In this document: one piece after another, positions 45,972 through 54,273 of the stretch
How positions within the stretch are numbered: position 1 is the first letter of the stretch
How the letters are laid out: the number at the start of each line of letters is the position of its first letter
NCBI RefSeq assembly: GCF_000741165.1
Contig: NZ_JGYN01000001.1
Span: forward strand, 4,141 to 68,140
Source of the DNA: Bifidobacterium biavatii DSM 23969
GTDB lineage: Bacteria; Actinomycetota; Actinomycetes; Actinomycetales; Bifidobacteriaceae
Reading direction: 5' to 3'
Length of the DNA stretch: 64,000 nt
Notes under the pieces: model-generated
What the model was told of the DNA's origin: nothing
Database searches by the model: none
Seen by the model: the letters and a program-made list of their open reading frames with translations, nothing else
Program-made: the position numbers and the translations under genes

Positions 45972-46972
45972 CACGCACCCGCCTTTCTGGAGGCCATGCC
46001 GCCCATGATGGACGCAGCGAGCGCGCCGAGCAGCGTCACGGCAAGGATTACGGTGGATAGGGCTGCGCCGAACGGCCAGTTGCGCGCTTCGGCGAACTGG
46101 GAGGCGATCAGGTTGCCGACCATGAGAACGCGTCCGCCGCCGAGCAGCACGGGCTGCACGTAGGAGCCGAACGCGGGGATGAAGCACAGGGCGATGCCGC
46201 TCATGACGCCCGGCATGGCGGCGCGCAGGATGACGCGGCGCATGACGGTGGGCTTGTGCGCGCCGAGATCGTAGGCCGCTTCGACGAGCCGGAAGTCGAA
46301 GCCGGACAGCGCCGAATACATGGGCAGGATCGCGAACGGCAGGAACGTGTAGATCAGGCCAATCACGGAGGCGAACGACGTGTACAGCAGCTGCTGCGAT
46401 CCCATGCCGAGCAGGCGTAGCAGCCAGTTGACCGGGCCGTTTTCGTTGAGGATGAGCATCCACGCGTACGTGCGCACGATCAGGTTCGTCCAGAACGGGA
46501 TGGTGACCAGCAGCACGAGGATCTGTTGGACTTTCGCGCTTTTCATCGACATCCACAGGGCGATCGGGAAGGCGAGCGCCACGCAGATCGCGGTGGTGAG
46601 CAATGCCTGCCACAGTGATGTACCGAACACGGCGAGATAGCGCGCGTCGAATGAGCGGTTGCCGAAGTAGTCGTGGCGGAACAGGAGTTTTTCGTAGGCG
46701 TCCGTGGAGAAGCGGAACACCACGCCGCCGCCCATGTCAGGCCGGCTCATGAACGAGAACGCGACGATCACGCCGATCGGGCCGAGCGTGAACAGCAGAC
46801 CGATGAGAATGGACGGCACAGACCACAGACGGTTCAGCATGCCGGGCTTGACGGGGTGCGCGGAGGCGAACCAGCGCGTCCACGCCGGGCGTTCGCCGTG
46901 TTCGTCTCGTTTGTCGTGTTCGCCGGCAGGTTGCGTGGTCGCGGTCTTCGAATTCGGGGTCGCGCCGCTCAT
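45971..46972 (-). CDS. potB: Polyamine-type ABC transporter permease PotB
   Basis: The 333-residue permease has a hydrophilic N-terminus of about 45 residues, six membrane segments, and the EAA loop EAAYDLGAHKPTVMRRVILR. Preceding segments (TIPFWTNLIVRTYAWMLIL) match PotB of E. coli-type polyamine systems. Its start overlaps the potA stop (ATGA) and its stop overlaps the potC start, so the four genes form a tightly coupled operon. Confidence 0.95.
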   Translation of the reverse strand: MSGATPNSKTATTQPAGEHDKRDEHGERPAWTRWFASAHPVKPGMLNRLWSVPSILIGLLFTLGPIGVIVAFSFMSRPDMGGGVVFRFSTDAYEKLLFRHDYFGNRSFDARYLAVFGTSLWQALLTTAICVALAFPIALWMSMKSAKVQQILVLLVTIPFWTNLIVRTYAWMLILNENGPVNWLLRLLGMGSQQLLYTSFASVIGLIYTFLPFAILPMYSALSGFDFRLVEAAYDLGAHKPTVMRRVILRAAMPGVMSGIALCFIPAFGSYVQPVLLGGGRVLMVGNLIASQFAEARNWPFGAALSTVILAVTLLGALAASIMGGMASRKAGA

Positions 46973-48087
46973 CGTTCCACCACCCTGATGTGCGCCGCCT
47001 CAACGTTCACCGACACGGTGGCCCCCTGATGGAGCACGGCCGTGTCGTAGGGCGGGGAGAGTCGGACGAGCAGCTTGGTGCCGTCAGTCAGGCGCACTTC
47101 GCAGCGCACGTCCGCGCCCATGAACATGAGCGTTTCGACGGTGCCTTTGAGCGCGGTGTCGCGCGGCGCGGTCAGTTCGATGCGTTCGGGACGAATGGCG
47201 GCGCTGATTTCGGCACCGGTCGGCCATGCGGACAGGTCCTGTTCGACCTTGAATGGCACGCCTTCGACGGTGATGCCGTTCGCGCCGGTTGTGACCGCGT
47301 CGACGAAGTTGATGTCGCCGATGAAGTCGGCGACGAATCGGTTGGCCGGCTCGTTGTAGATTTCTTCGGGCGTGCCGATCTGTTCCGGCTTGCCTTTGGA
47401 GAAGACGGCGATGTGGTCGCCCATCGACAGGGCCTCTTCCTGATCGTGGGTGACGAAGATGAACGTGATGCCGGTTTCGCGCTGGATGCGCTTGAGTTCG
47501 ATCTGCATCTGCCGGCGCAGCTTGAAGTCGAGCGCGGAGAGGGATTCGTCGAGCAGCAGCACTTTGGGCCGCTTGGCGAGGGAGCGGGCGAGCGCGACGC
47601 GCTGCTGCTGGCCGCCGGACAGCTGGTTGGGCCGTCGTCCGCCGAATTCGCCGAGATGGACGAGGTCGAGCATCTCCTGCACAGTTTTCTTGATTTCATC
47701 CTTGGGCTTGTGTTCCATTTCGAGGCCGAAGGCGACGTTCTGCGCGACGGTCAGATGCGGGAACAGCGCGTAGCTTTGGAAGACGGTGTTGACCGGGCGA
47801 TCGTAGGGCGCGAGCTGGTCGATGCGCTGGTTGCCGAGGTAGATTTCGCCCGCGTCGAGCGATTCGAGGCCGGCGATGGAGCGCAGCAGCGTGGTTTTGC
47901 CGCAGCCGGAGGGGCCGAGCAGGATGAAGAACTCGCCTTGGCGGATGGCGATGCTCACATCGTCGATGGCGTGGACTTCCTTGCCTTCGGCGGATCGGAA
48001 CGTTTTGCGCGCACGGTTGATCGTCAGTCCGGATTCTCGTCGTTCCACTTCGGGATCGCGCGCCACCAACGGCTTCGCACTGTTCAT
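46969..48087 (-). CDS. potA: Polyamine-type ABC transporter ATPase PotA
   Basis: The 372-residue ATPase has Walker A GPSGCGKTT at residues 58-66, the Q loop VFQSYALFPHLTV, signature LSGGQQQR, Walker B with LLLDESLSALDFKLR, and HDQEEAL. DES instead of DEP in the Walker B is also found in E. coli PotA, which supports the polyamine assignment. A TOBE domain closes the protein (AAIRPERIEL). ATG 48087 has AAAGGAG upstream. Confidence 0.95.
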   Translation of the reverse strand: MNSAKPLVARDPEVERRESGLTINRARKTFRSAEGKEVHAIDDVSIAIRQGEFFILLGPSGCGKTTLLRSIAGLESLDAGEIYLGNQRIDQLAPYDRPVNTVFQSYALFPHLTVAQNVAFGLEMEHKPKDEIKKTVQEMLDLVHLGEFGGRRPNQLSGGQQQRVALARSLAKRPKVLLLDESLSALDFKLRRQMQIELKRIQRETGITFIFVTHDQEEALSMGDHIAVFSKGKPEQIGTPEEIYNEPANRFVADFIGDINFVDAVTTGANGITVEGVPFKVEQDLSAWPTGAEISAAIRPERIELTAPRDTALKGTVETLMFMGADVRCEVRLTDGTKLLVRLSPPYDTAVLHQGATVSVNVEAAHIRVVER

Positions 48088-48183
48088 CGCGTCTCCTTTT
48101 GCTTGGCTCGTCACATCACACTGGACAGTGAAGAAGACCACGATTTCCATAAGGTAAACGCAACATTGCAGTTTATTTCGCCA

Positions 48184-48243
48184 CGAAACCGAATGATTAC
48201 ATTGAAAACCGAAATAACATACCCTTGACACAACGAAAACCGC
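48184..48243. promoter_or_regulatory. Three phased AACCG repeats between potA and the Lrp-type gene
   Basis: Similar motifs CGAAACCGAA, TGAAAACCGAAA and CGAAAACCGCAA place AACCG at 48187, 48207 and 48238, that is 20 and 31 bases apart, near multiples of a helical turn. The surrounding 256-base divergent spacer is AT-rich. Such phased half-sites suit Lrp-family octamers, and the neighbouring regulator is a natural candidate. Confidence 0.4.
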
Positions 48244-48343
48244 AACTTCACATCGGCCCGTGCATAATAGGAACCCACAGACAACGAATATCGCAGCGAA
48301 CATCGCCGCGACTCATGCAGCACACGAAACCCGAGGTGGTCAC

Positions 48344-48859
48344 ATGGGCACGATCAGAACCGGCAGGGCGGACCGGACGGACGCGGACGGCGCGGCGCAG
48401 GACGCGCAGCCGGCCGTCATGGACGCGACGAACAAGCGCATCATCGCGCTATTGCAGGAGGACGGCCGTCGTTCATACGTATCGATCGGCAAGGAGATCG
48501 GCCTGTCGGAGGCGGCCGTGCGTCTGCGCGTGCAGCGCATGCTCGACGACGGGATCATGCAGATCGTCGCCGTCACCAATCCGATGGACATGGGCTTCCG
48601 CCGGCAGGCGATGGTCGGCATCACGGTCGACGGCGACATCGAGTACGTGGCGAGCGAACTCAAGGAAATCGCGCACATCGACTACATCATCATCACGGCC
48701 GGCCGTTTCGACATTCTCGCCGAGATCTTCGCCGAGGACGACGAAAGCATGCTCGAACTCGTCAACCGCCACATCCGCAAGATCGACGGCATCGCCCGCA
48801 CCGAACTCTTCACCTACATGCGCCTCGAATCCCAGCGCTACGACTGGGGCGTGCGCTAA
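48344..48859 (+). CDS. Lrp/AsnC-family transcriptional regulator
   Basis: The 171-residue protein has an N-terminal helix-turn-helix (MDATNKRIIALLQEDGRRSY, then VSIGKEIGLSEAAVRLRVQRM) and a C-terminal RAM ligand domain with GRFDILAEIFAEDDESM. About 25 alanine/glutamine/arginine-rich residues precede the DNA-binding domain. Lrp/AsnC proteins sense amino acids or related compounds. Being divergent from potABCD, it probably controls that operon and perhaps the aminotransferase. ATG 48344 has GAGGTGG upstream. Confidence 0.92.
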   Translation: MGTIRTGRADRTDADGAAQDAQPAVMDATNKRIIALLQEDGRRSYVSIGKEIGLSEAAVRLRVQRMLDDGIMQIVAVTNPMDMGFRRQAMVGITVDGDIEYVASELKEIAHIDYIIITAGRFDILAEIFAEDDESMLELVNRHIRKIDGIARTELFTYMRLESQRYDWGVR

Positions 48860-48871
48860 GCACAAGGTCTG

Positions 48872-48958
48872 GCTGTGGGGCGGCGTACATGATGCTCGAC
48901 ACACTCAAGGCCGTTCGGCCAAGCCTACGGTCGAGCACCATGCACGCCGCCCCACAGC
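48872..48958. terminator. Long hairpin after the Lrp-type gene
   Basis: Arms 48872-48899 (starting GCTGTGGGGCGGCGT) and 48931-48958 are complementary over 28 positions with only a few mismatches; the centre contains a smaller hairpin GGCCGTTCGGCC. It starts 13 bases after the regulator's stop. Strong enough to end transcription or block 3' exonucleases, but without a T tract. Confidence 0.6.
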
Positions 48959-49026
48959 TGTGTATATCGCAACGCCGATCCAACAAGTCTCGTTTATCGC
49001 AAAAAAGTGACACTTGTACCAAACGA

Positions 49027-49193
49027 GGCTGGAGGCCGGCATATGCAATGTGCGACCGTATGACTTGGCTGCTGAGCCGTTAAACGGGGAGTCCAGTGGA
49101 CTCCCCGTAGGCGAAGTGAGCAGCGAAGCTGCGAAGCCGACGAAGTCGGCATGCCCGGAGCGTGTCGAACATCGTATATGCCGGCCTCCAGCC
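49027..49193. repeat. 167-base multi-hairpin palindromic element
   Basis: An outer 18-bp perfect stem (GGCTGGAGGCCGGCATAT at 49027-49044; complement 49176-49193) encloses ACGGGGAGTCC-AGT-GGACTCCCCGT (49084-49108), GCCGAC-GAA-GTCGGC (49136-49150), and repeated GCGAAG units. It lies between the convergent regulator and oleate hydratase genes. No coding capacity. It has the form of a miniature inverted-repeat element or a multi-branched RNA. Confidence 0.65.
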
Positions 49194-49234
49194 GGACACC
49201 AGCAAAACGTAACTGAATCAGCGATCAATCGCCG

Positions 49235-51112
49235 TCAGATCACGTGGTATTCGCGCAGGAGCGTGGCGATGTCGGTGCCATCGAGCTTCTTGAGGATCTT
49301 GCCCAGCACCGCGCGCTCCACGAAGTTGAGCTTCATGTCCGTGACCGGCTTGCCGTCGCGCAGCTTGACCGTCGCGTTGAGGAGATTGCGCACGTCGTAA
49401 ACGCTGCCCCACACCTCCGGTACGCCGCGGTCCACGTCGAGCAGCGTGTAGACCGCCTCCATGCCGGTGCGCATCGAGTATTCGGTGGTGAAGATCGTGT
49501 CGCGAGGAGTCTCGGCGAACTGGCCGAGGAACGCGAAGTTGACCGCGCCGTCCGGCACGACGTCCGGGCGGTCGCCGGCGGCGCGCGGCATGAAGAACGC
49601 GGTGATGTACGGCATCATGACCGGCACGGTGTTGGCGTGGCTCTTGGCGAGCGCCTCGATCTTGTCGGTCGGCACGCCCATGTGGTAGAGCCATTCGGCG
49701 CAGATCTCCTCGCCCGTGCATTCGGTCATCGGCTTCTTGACGTAGTTGCCGGGCTTGTCGGGGAACAGTCCGTACACCCACACGCACAGCTGGTCCTTGG
49801 GCTGGTCGCGGAACTGCTGCTGGCGGTTGAGCGTCCAGCTCATGAGCCAGTTGGAGTCGGTGACGGTGACGATGCCGCCGGTGACGACGTGTCCGGTGAA
49901 CGGGTCGCGCTTGCAGATGCGCTGGATGTACGGCGGGATTTCCTTGTCGAGCGTGGTGACGGTGGCGCTCATCCACTTGGTGGCCTGCGGGTCGGAGCAG
50001 AACGTGTCGGGGTGGCCGAAGCTCGGATCCTGCTTGGCGATGCGCCGCCACATGTCCCAGCCGCCGCCGGGCTTGATGTCGGGGTTCCATGGGGCGGGCG
50101 CGTGCTGCGAGCCCATGGTGGAGTTTTCGACACAGCCGCCGTTGGTAATGAACACGTAGTCGTCGGGGGTCAGGTCGATGGACGACTTGTCGCCTTCGTG
50201 GTCGAGGTCGATGCGCACGGCGATTTTCTTGGTCAGCGTGGAGTACGGGTTGCGCTTGAACACGCCGGACGTGGCCTGGATTTTGAGGATCGTGTCTTGG
50301 CCGACGCCGGTGTGCTCACGCTTGGGACCGTCTCCCCCACCGATCGCGAATTCGACGTTGTCGACCTTGGTGTTGTAGTGGAATTGCACGCCGTTCGATT
50401 CGAGGTACTTGACCATCGGCAGGATCATGGATTCGTACTGGTTGTAGCGGGTGAAGCGCAGCGCGGAGAAGTCCGGCAGGCCTCCGATGTGGTGGATATA
50501 GCGCTTGATGTACAGCTTCATTTCGAGCGCGGAATGCCAGTTTTCGAACGCGAACATGGTACGCCAGTACATCCAGAAGTTGGAGTTGAGGACCTCGTCG
50601 TCGAAGAAGTCGGTGATCGGCTTGTCGTACAGGTCCTCGTCGGGCATGAAGAACAGCTTCATGATTTCCATCGACGCCTTGTCGGAGAGCCCGAACTTGC
50701 CGTTCGTTTCGGCGTCCTTGCCGAGGTCCTTGGTGGCGCGGCACAGCGAGTAGTTGGGGTCTTCCTTGTTGAGCCAGTAGTATTCGTCGAGCACGGAGAC
50801 GCCGGGCGTTTCGATGGACGGGATGGAGCGGAACAGGTCCCACATGACTTCGAAGTGGTTGTCCATTTCGCGTCCACCGCGCATCACGTAGCCGAGGCCG
50901 GGGATTTCGGCGCCGTCGCATGCGCCGCCGGCGACGGGGTCCTTTTCGAAGATATGGATATTCTTGCCGGGCATTTGCGCGTCGCGCACGAGATAGCAGG
51001 CCGCGGAGAGGGCCGCGAGTCCGGTGCCGATGATGTACGCCGACTTGCCGTCGACGCCGGCGGGCTTCTTCGGGCGGGCGAACGCTTCGTAGTTGCCATT
51101 GGAGTAGTACAT
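49235..51112 (-). CDS. ohyA: Oleate hydratase (myosin-cross-reactive antigen family)
   Basis: Oleate hydratase is an FAD enzyme that adds water to cis-9 double bonds of unsaturated fatty acids, giving hydroxy fatty acids; it helps bifidobacteria tolerate free fatty acids. The 625-residue protein is of normal length. It has the dinucleotide motif YIIGTGLAALSAACYLVRD, FEKDPVAGGACDGAE, the MRGGREMDNHFE region, and late YSMRTGMEAVYTLL. No signal peptide. ATG 51112 has AAGGAGG upstream. Two palindromic operators lie just upstream. Confidence 0.95.
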   Translation of the reverse strand: MYYSNGNYEAFARPKKPAGVDGKSAYIIGTGLAALSAACYLVRDAQMPGKNIHIFEKDPVAGGACDGAEIPGLGYVMRGGREMDNHFEVMWDLFRSIPSIETPGVSVLDEYYWLNKEDPNYSLCRATKDLGKDAETNGKFGLSDKASMEIMKLFFMPDEDLYDKPITDFFDDEVLNSNFWMYWRTMFAFENWHSALEMKLYIKRYIHHIGGLPDFSALRFTRYNQYESMILPMVKYLESNGVQFHYNTKVDNVEFAIGGGDGPKREHTGVGQDTILKIQATSGVFKRNPYSTLTKKIAVRIDLDHEGDKSSIDLTPDDYVFITNGGCVENSTMGSQHAPAPWNPDIKPGGGWDMWRRIAKQDPSFGHPDTFCSDPQATKWMSATVTTLDKEIPPYIQRICKRDPFTGHVVTGGIVTVTDSNWLMSWTLNRQQQFRDQPKDQLCVWVYGLFPDKPGNYVKKPMTECTGEEICAEWLYHMGVPTDKIEALAKSHANTVPVMMPYITAFFMPRAAGDRPDVVPDGAVNFAFLGQFAETPRDTIFTTEYSMRTGMEAVYTLLDVDRGVPEVWGSVYDVRNLLNATVKLRDGKPVTDMKLNFVERAVLGKILKKLDGTDIATLLREYHVI

Positions 51113-51134
51113 GTTCCGCCTCCTTGACGGTGGA

Positions 51135-51173
51135 GTTGACATGGTGTCAACTTTGTCTTGCTAGACATGATGT
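51135..51173. promoter_or_regulatory. Paired palindromic operators upstream of ohyA
   Basis: GTTGACA-TGG-TGTCAAC (51135-51151) and GACAT-G-ATGTC (51163-51173) share the core GACATGRTGTC, with centres 25 bases apart. They lie 23-61 bases upstream of the oleate hydratase ATG. This suits a TetR-type or similar fatty-acid-responsive repressor, which is not encoded next to the gene. Confidence 0.6.
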
Positions 51174-51366
51174 CGCATTTATGCGGCTCCCGCTATAGAC
51201 ACTAGACCGTGTTGTGTCGAAAATCCAGAGCGGGCGGCGGACACGCGCGCTCATCTGCCCGCGCCGGTATGCTCGTATGAGGCATTCGCATGCACGCCGC
51301 CGGCTCGTCGCAGGCGCGCGCCGCATACGCGATATAGCAAAGCACAATAGACCAGTAAGGAACACC

Positions 51367-51672
51367 ATGGCACTGACCAAGAAGCAGACCAAGCAGCTGC
51401 GCGCGATGGCAAACCAGCTCAAACCTCTGCTGTACATCGGCAAGAACGACCTGACCGACGCGGCCGTCAAGCAGGCGTCCGAGACGATGGACAGCCACGA
51501 GCTGCTCAAGATCGCGGTCCAGGACGGCTCCGGCCTGACCGCCAAGGAAGCCGCGGAGAAGCTCGCCGGCCAGATCGGCGCCGAAGTGGTGCAGGTCATC
51601 GGCAACCGTTTCGTCCTCTTCCGTCGCTCCAAGCGCGACGACGTCGAGCACATCCAACTCGTCCGCGAGTAA
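51367..51672 (+). CDS. yhbY: CRM-domain RNA-binding protein YhbY
   Basis: The 101-residue protein is a single CRM domain: LTKKQTKQLRAMANQLKPLL, then the loop IGKNDLTDAAVKQ (most homologues have GKNG), and QVIGNRFVLFRRS. YhbY associates with pre-50S particles in E. coli and probably helps ribosome assembly. ATG 51367 has AAGGA upstream; the frame runs back to 51214, but that sequence has no family match. It is followed by the amidohydrolase after 46 bases. Confidence 0.92.
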   Translation: MALTKKQTKQLRAMANQLKPLLYIGKNDLTDAAVKQASETMDSHELLKIAVQDGSGLTAKEAAEKLAGQIGAEVVQVIGNRFVLFRRSKRDDVEHIQLVRE

Positions 51673-51718
51673 TCCGCTCCCCACGCAACCACACATATCA
51701 CATAAGGAAGCACCGCAC

Positions 51719-53062
51719 ATGGCCGCCATCGCACCGCGCGAACCGTTCGCCATCACCCACGCCACCATCGTCACCGCAGACGCGATCGGCACCACGCTCG
51801 AGGACATGACCATCCTCGTCAGCGCGGACGGGCGTATCGAACAGGTCGCTCCCAGAGCGCAAGCACCGGTGCGAGACGGCCGCCGCGTCATCGACGCGAC
51901 CGACCAATTCGTCATGCCCGGCCTGATCAACGCGCACACGCACCTGTTCTCCGACGGCAAGCCGCTCAACCCGAAGATGGCGACGCCGCGCGGCCAGCGC
52001 GTCACCGCCGCGATCATGCATTCGCCGTTCGGCCAGCCATATCTCAAGGCGCGGGCCAAGGCCAGCGTGCAGACGCTGCTCAACTCCGGCGTAACGACCA
52101 TACGCACGCTCGGCGACGTCGAATACGAGGCCGTCGACTTGCGCGACCGGATCGGCGAGGGCAAACTCGTCGGCCCGCGCATGCTTGCGTCCGGACCGCT
52201 GCTGGCGATCCCAGACGGCCACGGCGCACCGCTCATCGCATTGACCGGCACCACGCCGGACGACATGGCGAACAACACGCGGCTCAATCTCGAGCACGGC
52301 GTGAACGCGATCAAAATCGCCGCGACCGGCGGAGTCACGGACGCGCAGCGGGCCGGTGAGGCGGGCAGCCCGCAGATAGGCGTCGAGCAGATGCGCGCGA
52401 TCTGCGACACCGCGCACGAGGCCGGCGTGATCGTCGCCGCGCACGCGCAAAGCCCCGAAGGCGTCAAACGCGCGCTGCTCGCCGGCGTGGACACGATCGA
52501 GCACGGCAGCGCGCTCGACGCGGAGATGATCGAACTGTTCCGGCATAATCCGCATTCGCTGCGCGGATGGTCGGCGCTGATCCCGACACTGTCGGCCGGT
52601 CTGCCGCTCACGGAGCTCGACCGGTCGGTCACCGGCATCACCGACGTACAGCTGTCGAATTCGCGCAACGTGGTCTCCGGCATGATCTCCGGCGCGGACG
52701 AGGCGCACGAGGAAGGCATTCGCGTGGGCGTCGGCACGGACACGGCGATGACGTTCGTCACACAGTACAACACGTGGCGCGAACTCGACCTGCTGGTCAA
52801 GCGCGCCGGCTTCTCGGCCGCGGAGGCAATCCACGCAGCCACGCGCATGAACGCTGAGATTCTGGGCGTGGACGGCGTGACCGGCGCGATCGAGGTCGGC
52901 AAAACCGCCGATCTGCTGGTGCTCGACACCGATCCGCTGCTCGATCTGCGCGCGCTGCGCCAGCCGGCGATGGTGGTCGCGGCCGGACACGTGATCGACG
53001 ATCCGAAGGTGCACCGCTTCGACGACATCGACGATCTGCTCGACCGCGCGTTCAACGAATAG
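51719..53062 (+). CDS. Metal-dependent amidohydrolase (imidazolonepropionase/prolidase-like)
   Basis: The 447-residue protein has the amidohydrolase TIM-barrel metal sites: MPGLINAHTHLFSD (first two His), KIAATGGV with a likely bridging lysine, VAAHAQSPEGVKRAL and DTIEHGSALD (next His residues), and VGTDTAMTF (catalytic Asp). It lacks a signal peptide. Relatives act on Xaa-Pro dipeptides, imidazolonepropionate or other cyclic amides, so the substrate is open. ATG 51719 has AAGGAAG upstream. A strong bidirectional terminator follows. Confidence 0.88.
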   Translation: MAAIAPREPFAITHATIVTADAIGTTLEDMTILVSADGRIEQVAPRAQAPVRDGRRVIDATDQFVMPGLINAHTHLFSDGKPLNPKMATPRGQRVTAAIMHSPFGQPYLKARAKASVQTLLNSGVTTIRTLGDVEYEAVDLRDRIGEGKLVGPRMLASGPLLAIPDGHGAPLIALTGTTPDDMANNTRLNLEHGVNAIKIAATGGVTDAQRAGEAGSPQIGVEQMRAICDTAHEAGVIVAAHAQSPEGVKRALLAGVDTIEHGSALDAEMIELFRHNPHSLRGWSALIPTLSAGLPLTELDRSVTGITDVQLSNSRNVVSGMISGADEAHEEGIRVGVGTDTAMTFVTQYNTWRELDLLVKRAGFSAAEAIHAATRMNAEILGVDGVTGAIEVGKTADLLVLDTDPLLDLRALRQPAMVVAAGHVIDDPKVHRFDDIDDLLDRAFNE

Positions 53063-53077
53063 GCTCTTCGCCAAGAC

Positions 53078-53136
53078 AAAAAACGGTTGTGCATCCCGCG
53101 TTCGGCAATACGGACGCAGAATGCACAACCGTTTTT
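53078..53136. terminator. Bidirectional terminator between amidohydrolase and aldo/keto reductase genes
   Basis: AAAAACGGTTGTGCAT (53079-53094) pairs with ATGCACAACCGTTTTT (53121-53136). The ends give T tracts on both strands. It lies exactly between two convergent genes. Confidence 0.88.
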
Positions 53137-53160
53137 GCGGTTTATGCGATCGTCACCGGT

Positions 53161-54072
53161 TCAGATGTTGCCGCGCACGTGCTGGTCGGCCCACGACTGC
53201 GAGTGCGTGAAGGTCGCCGGATCGGCGCTCACGTTCGCGTGCGGGTCGTCGAGCGCGTCGATGGCGGCGAGTTCGGCCGGAGTGAGGTCGAAGCAGGCGC
53301 TGGCGAGGTTCGCCTTCATACGTTCGACGTGCTTGGACTTGGGGATGACGATGCGGCCCTCCTGCGTGTGCCAGCGCAACACGACCTGCGCCGGAGTGAC
53401 GCCGTGCGCCTTGGCCGCGGCGACGACCGGCTCGGATTCGATGTCCTTGCCATGGCCGAGCGGGCTGTATGCTTCGGTGACGATGCCGTGCGCCGCGCAG
53501 AACGCGAGATTGCCCGGCTGGCTGAACCGCGGGTGCGCCTCGATCTGATTGACGGCCGGGGTTTCGCCGGAGTCGTCGATGACGCCGCGCAGATGTTCGG
53601 GCAGGAAGTTGCTGACGGCCGGCACACGGATCGCGCCCTCGTCGCGCAGCTTGAGCAGCGCGCGCCACGTCTCCTTGTAGAATCCGGCGGCCGGGAACGG
53701 CCAGTGAATCAGGTACATGTCGACCACGTCGACCTTGAGCTTGCGACGCGACTCCTCGAACGCGACCATCGCGGCATCGTAGCCCTGATCGCAGTTGCGC
53801 AGCTTGGTGGTGACCCACACCTTGCCGGCCATGCCCGTGGCCTTGAGCGCGTCGCCGACCTGTTCCTCGTTGTAGTAGGCGGCCGCCGTGTCGATGTGCC
53901 GGTAGCCGATCTCGAGCGCCTCCTCGACCGCGCGCTGCGTGTCTTCGGGCGGAATCTGGAACGTGCCAAAGCCGATCTGCGGGATCACCGAATGCGCCTT
54001 GTCGTTCAGCGTCAGTTCCGGCGCGCGCAGCTCCGCGTCCGACGTGTTCGTTTCACCACTCTGTTCGCTCAT
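53161..54072 (-). CDS. Aldo/keto reductase
   Basis: The 303-residue protein is an NADPH-dependent (beta/alpha)8 reductase. It has GFGTFQIPPEDTQRAVEEAL, GYRHIDTAAAYYNEEQVG (catalytic Asp and Tyr), VTTKLRNCDQGYD, VDMYLIHWPFP (catalytic His), VSNFLPEHL and the cofactor loop IPKSKHVERM. The group includes 2,5-diketogluconate and glyoxal reductases; substrate is open. Three ATGs in a row lie at 54078, 54075 and 54072; the last has the best distance to GGAAAGG. Confidence 0.93.
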   Translation of the reverse strand: MSEQSGETNTSDAELRAPELTLNDKAHSVIPQIGFGTFQIPPEDTQRAVEEALEIGYRHIDTAAAYYNEEQVGDALKATGMAGKVWVTTKLRNCDQGYDAAMVAFEESRRKLKVDVVDMYLIHWPFPAAGFYKETWRALLKLRDEGAIRVPAVSNFLPEHLRGVIDDSGETPAVNQIEAHPRFSQPGNLAFCAAHGIVTEAYSPLGHGKDIESEPVVAAAKAHGVTPAQVVLRWHTQEGRIVIPKSKHVERMKANLASACFDLTPAELAAIDALDDPHANVSADPATFTHSQSWADQHVRGNI

Positions 54073-54179
54073 CATCATGCCTTTCCGTGCTGTGTCATTG
54101 GTCCATGCCGTGTCATCGGTATGGGACTTCACTGGATGGCCGATTTGCCATGCGGTTCCATGCTATACCGCTTCCGTCC

Positions 54180-54219
54180 GGGCATGACGCGGCGTATCGG
54201 GGCGGGCCGTGTGATGCCC
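54180..54219 (-). terminator. Possible dnaE terminator hairpin
   Basis: GGGCATGACGCGGC and GCCGTGTGATGCCC pair over 14 positions with two mismatches, in the 200-base gap downstream of dnaE. No T tract follows, so support is modest. The rest of this gap shows nothing else. Confidence 0.35.
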
Positions 54220-54273
54220 GTCACGATACACCCCGGCCCACCGCATGGTGATGACCGCGTAGGGCGATCCGCG

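Noticed and set aside
48872..49193. CRISPR array or tRNA in the hairpin-rich gap
   Set aside because: There are no regularly spaced repeats with unique spacers, and no cloverleaf or TTCGA arm.
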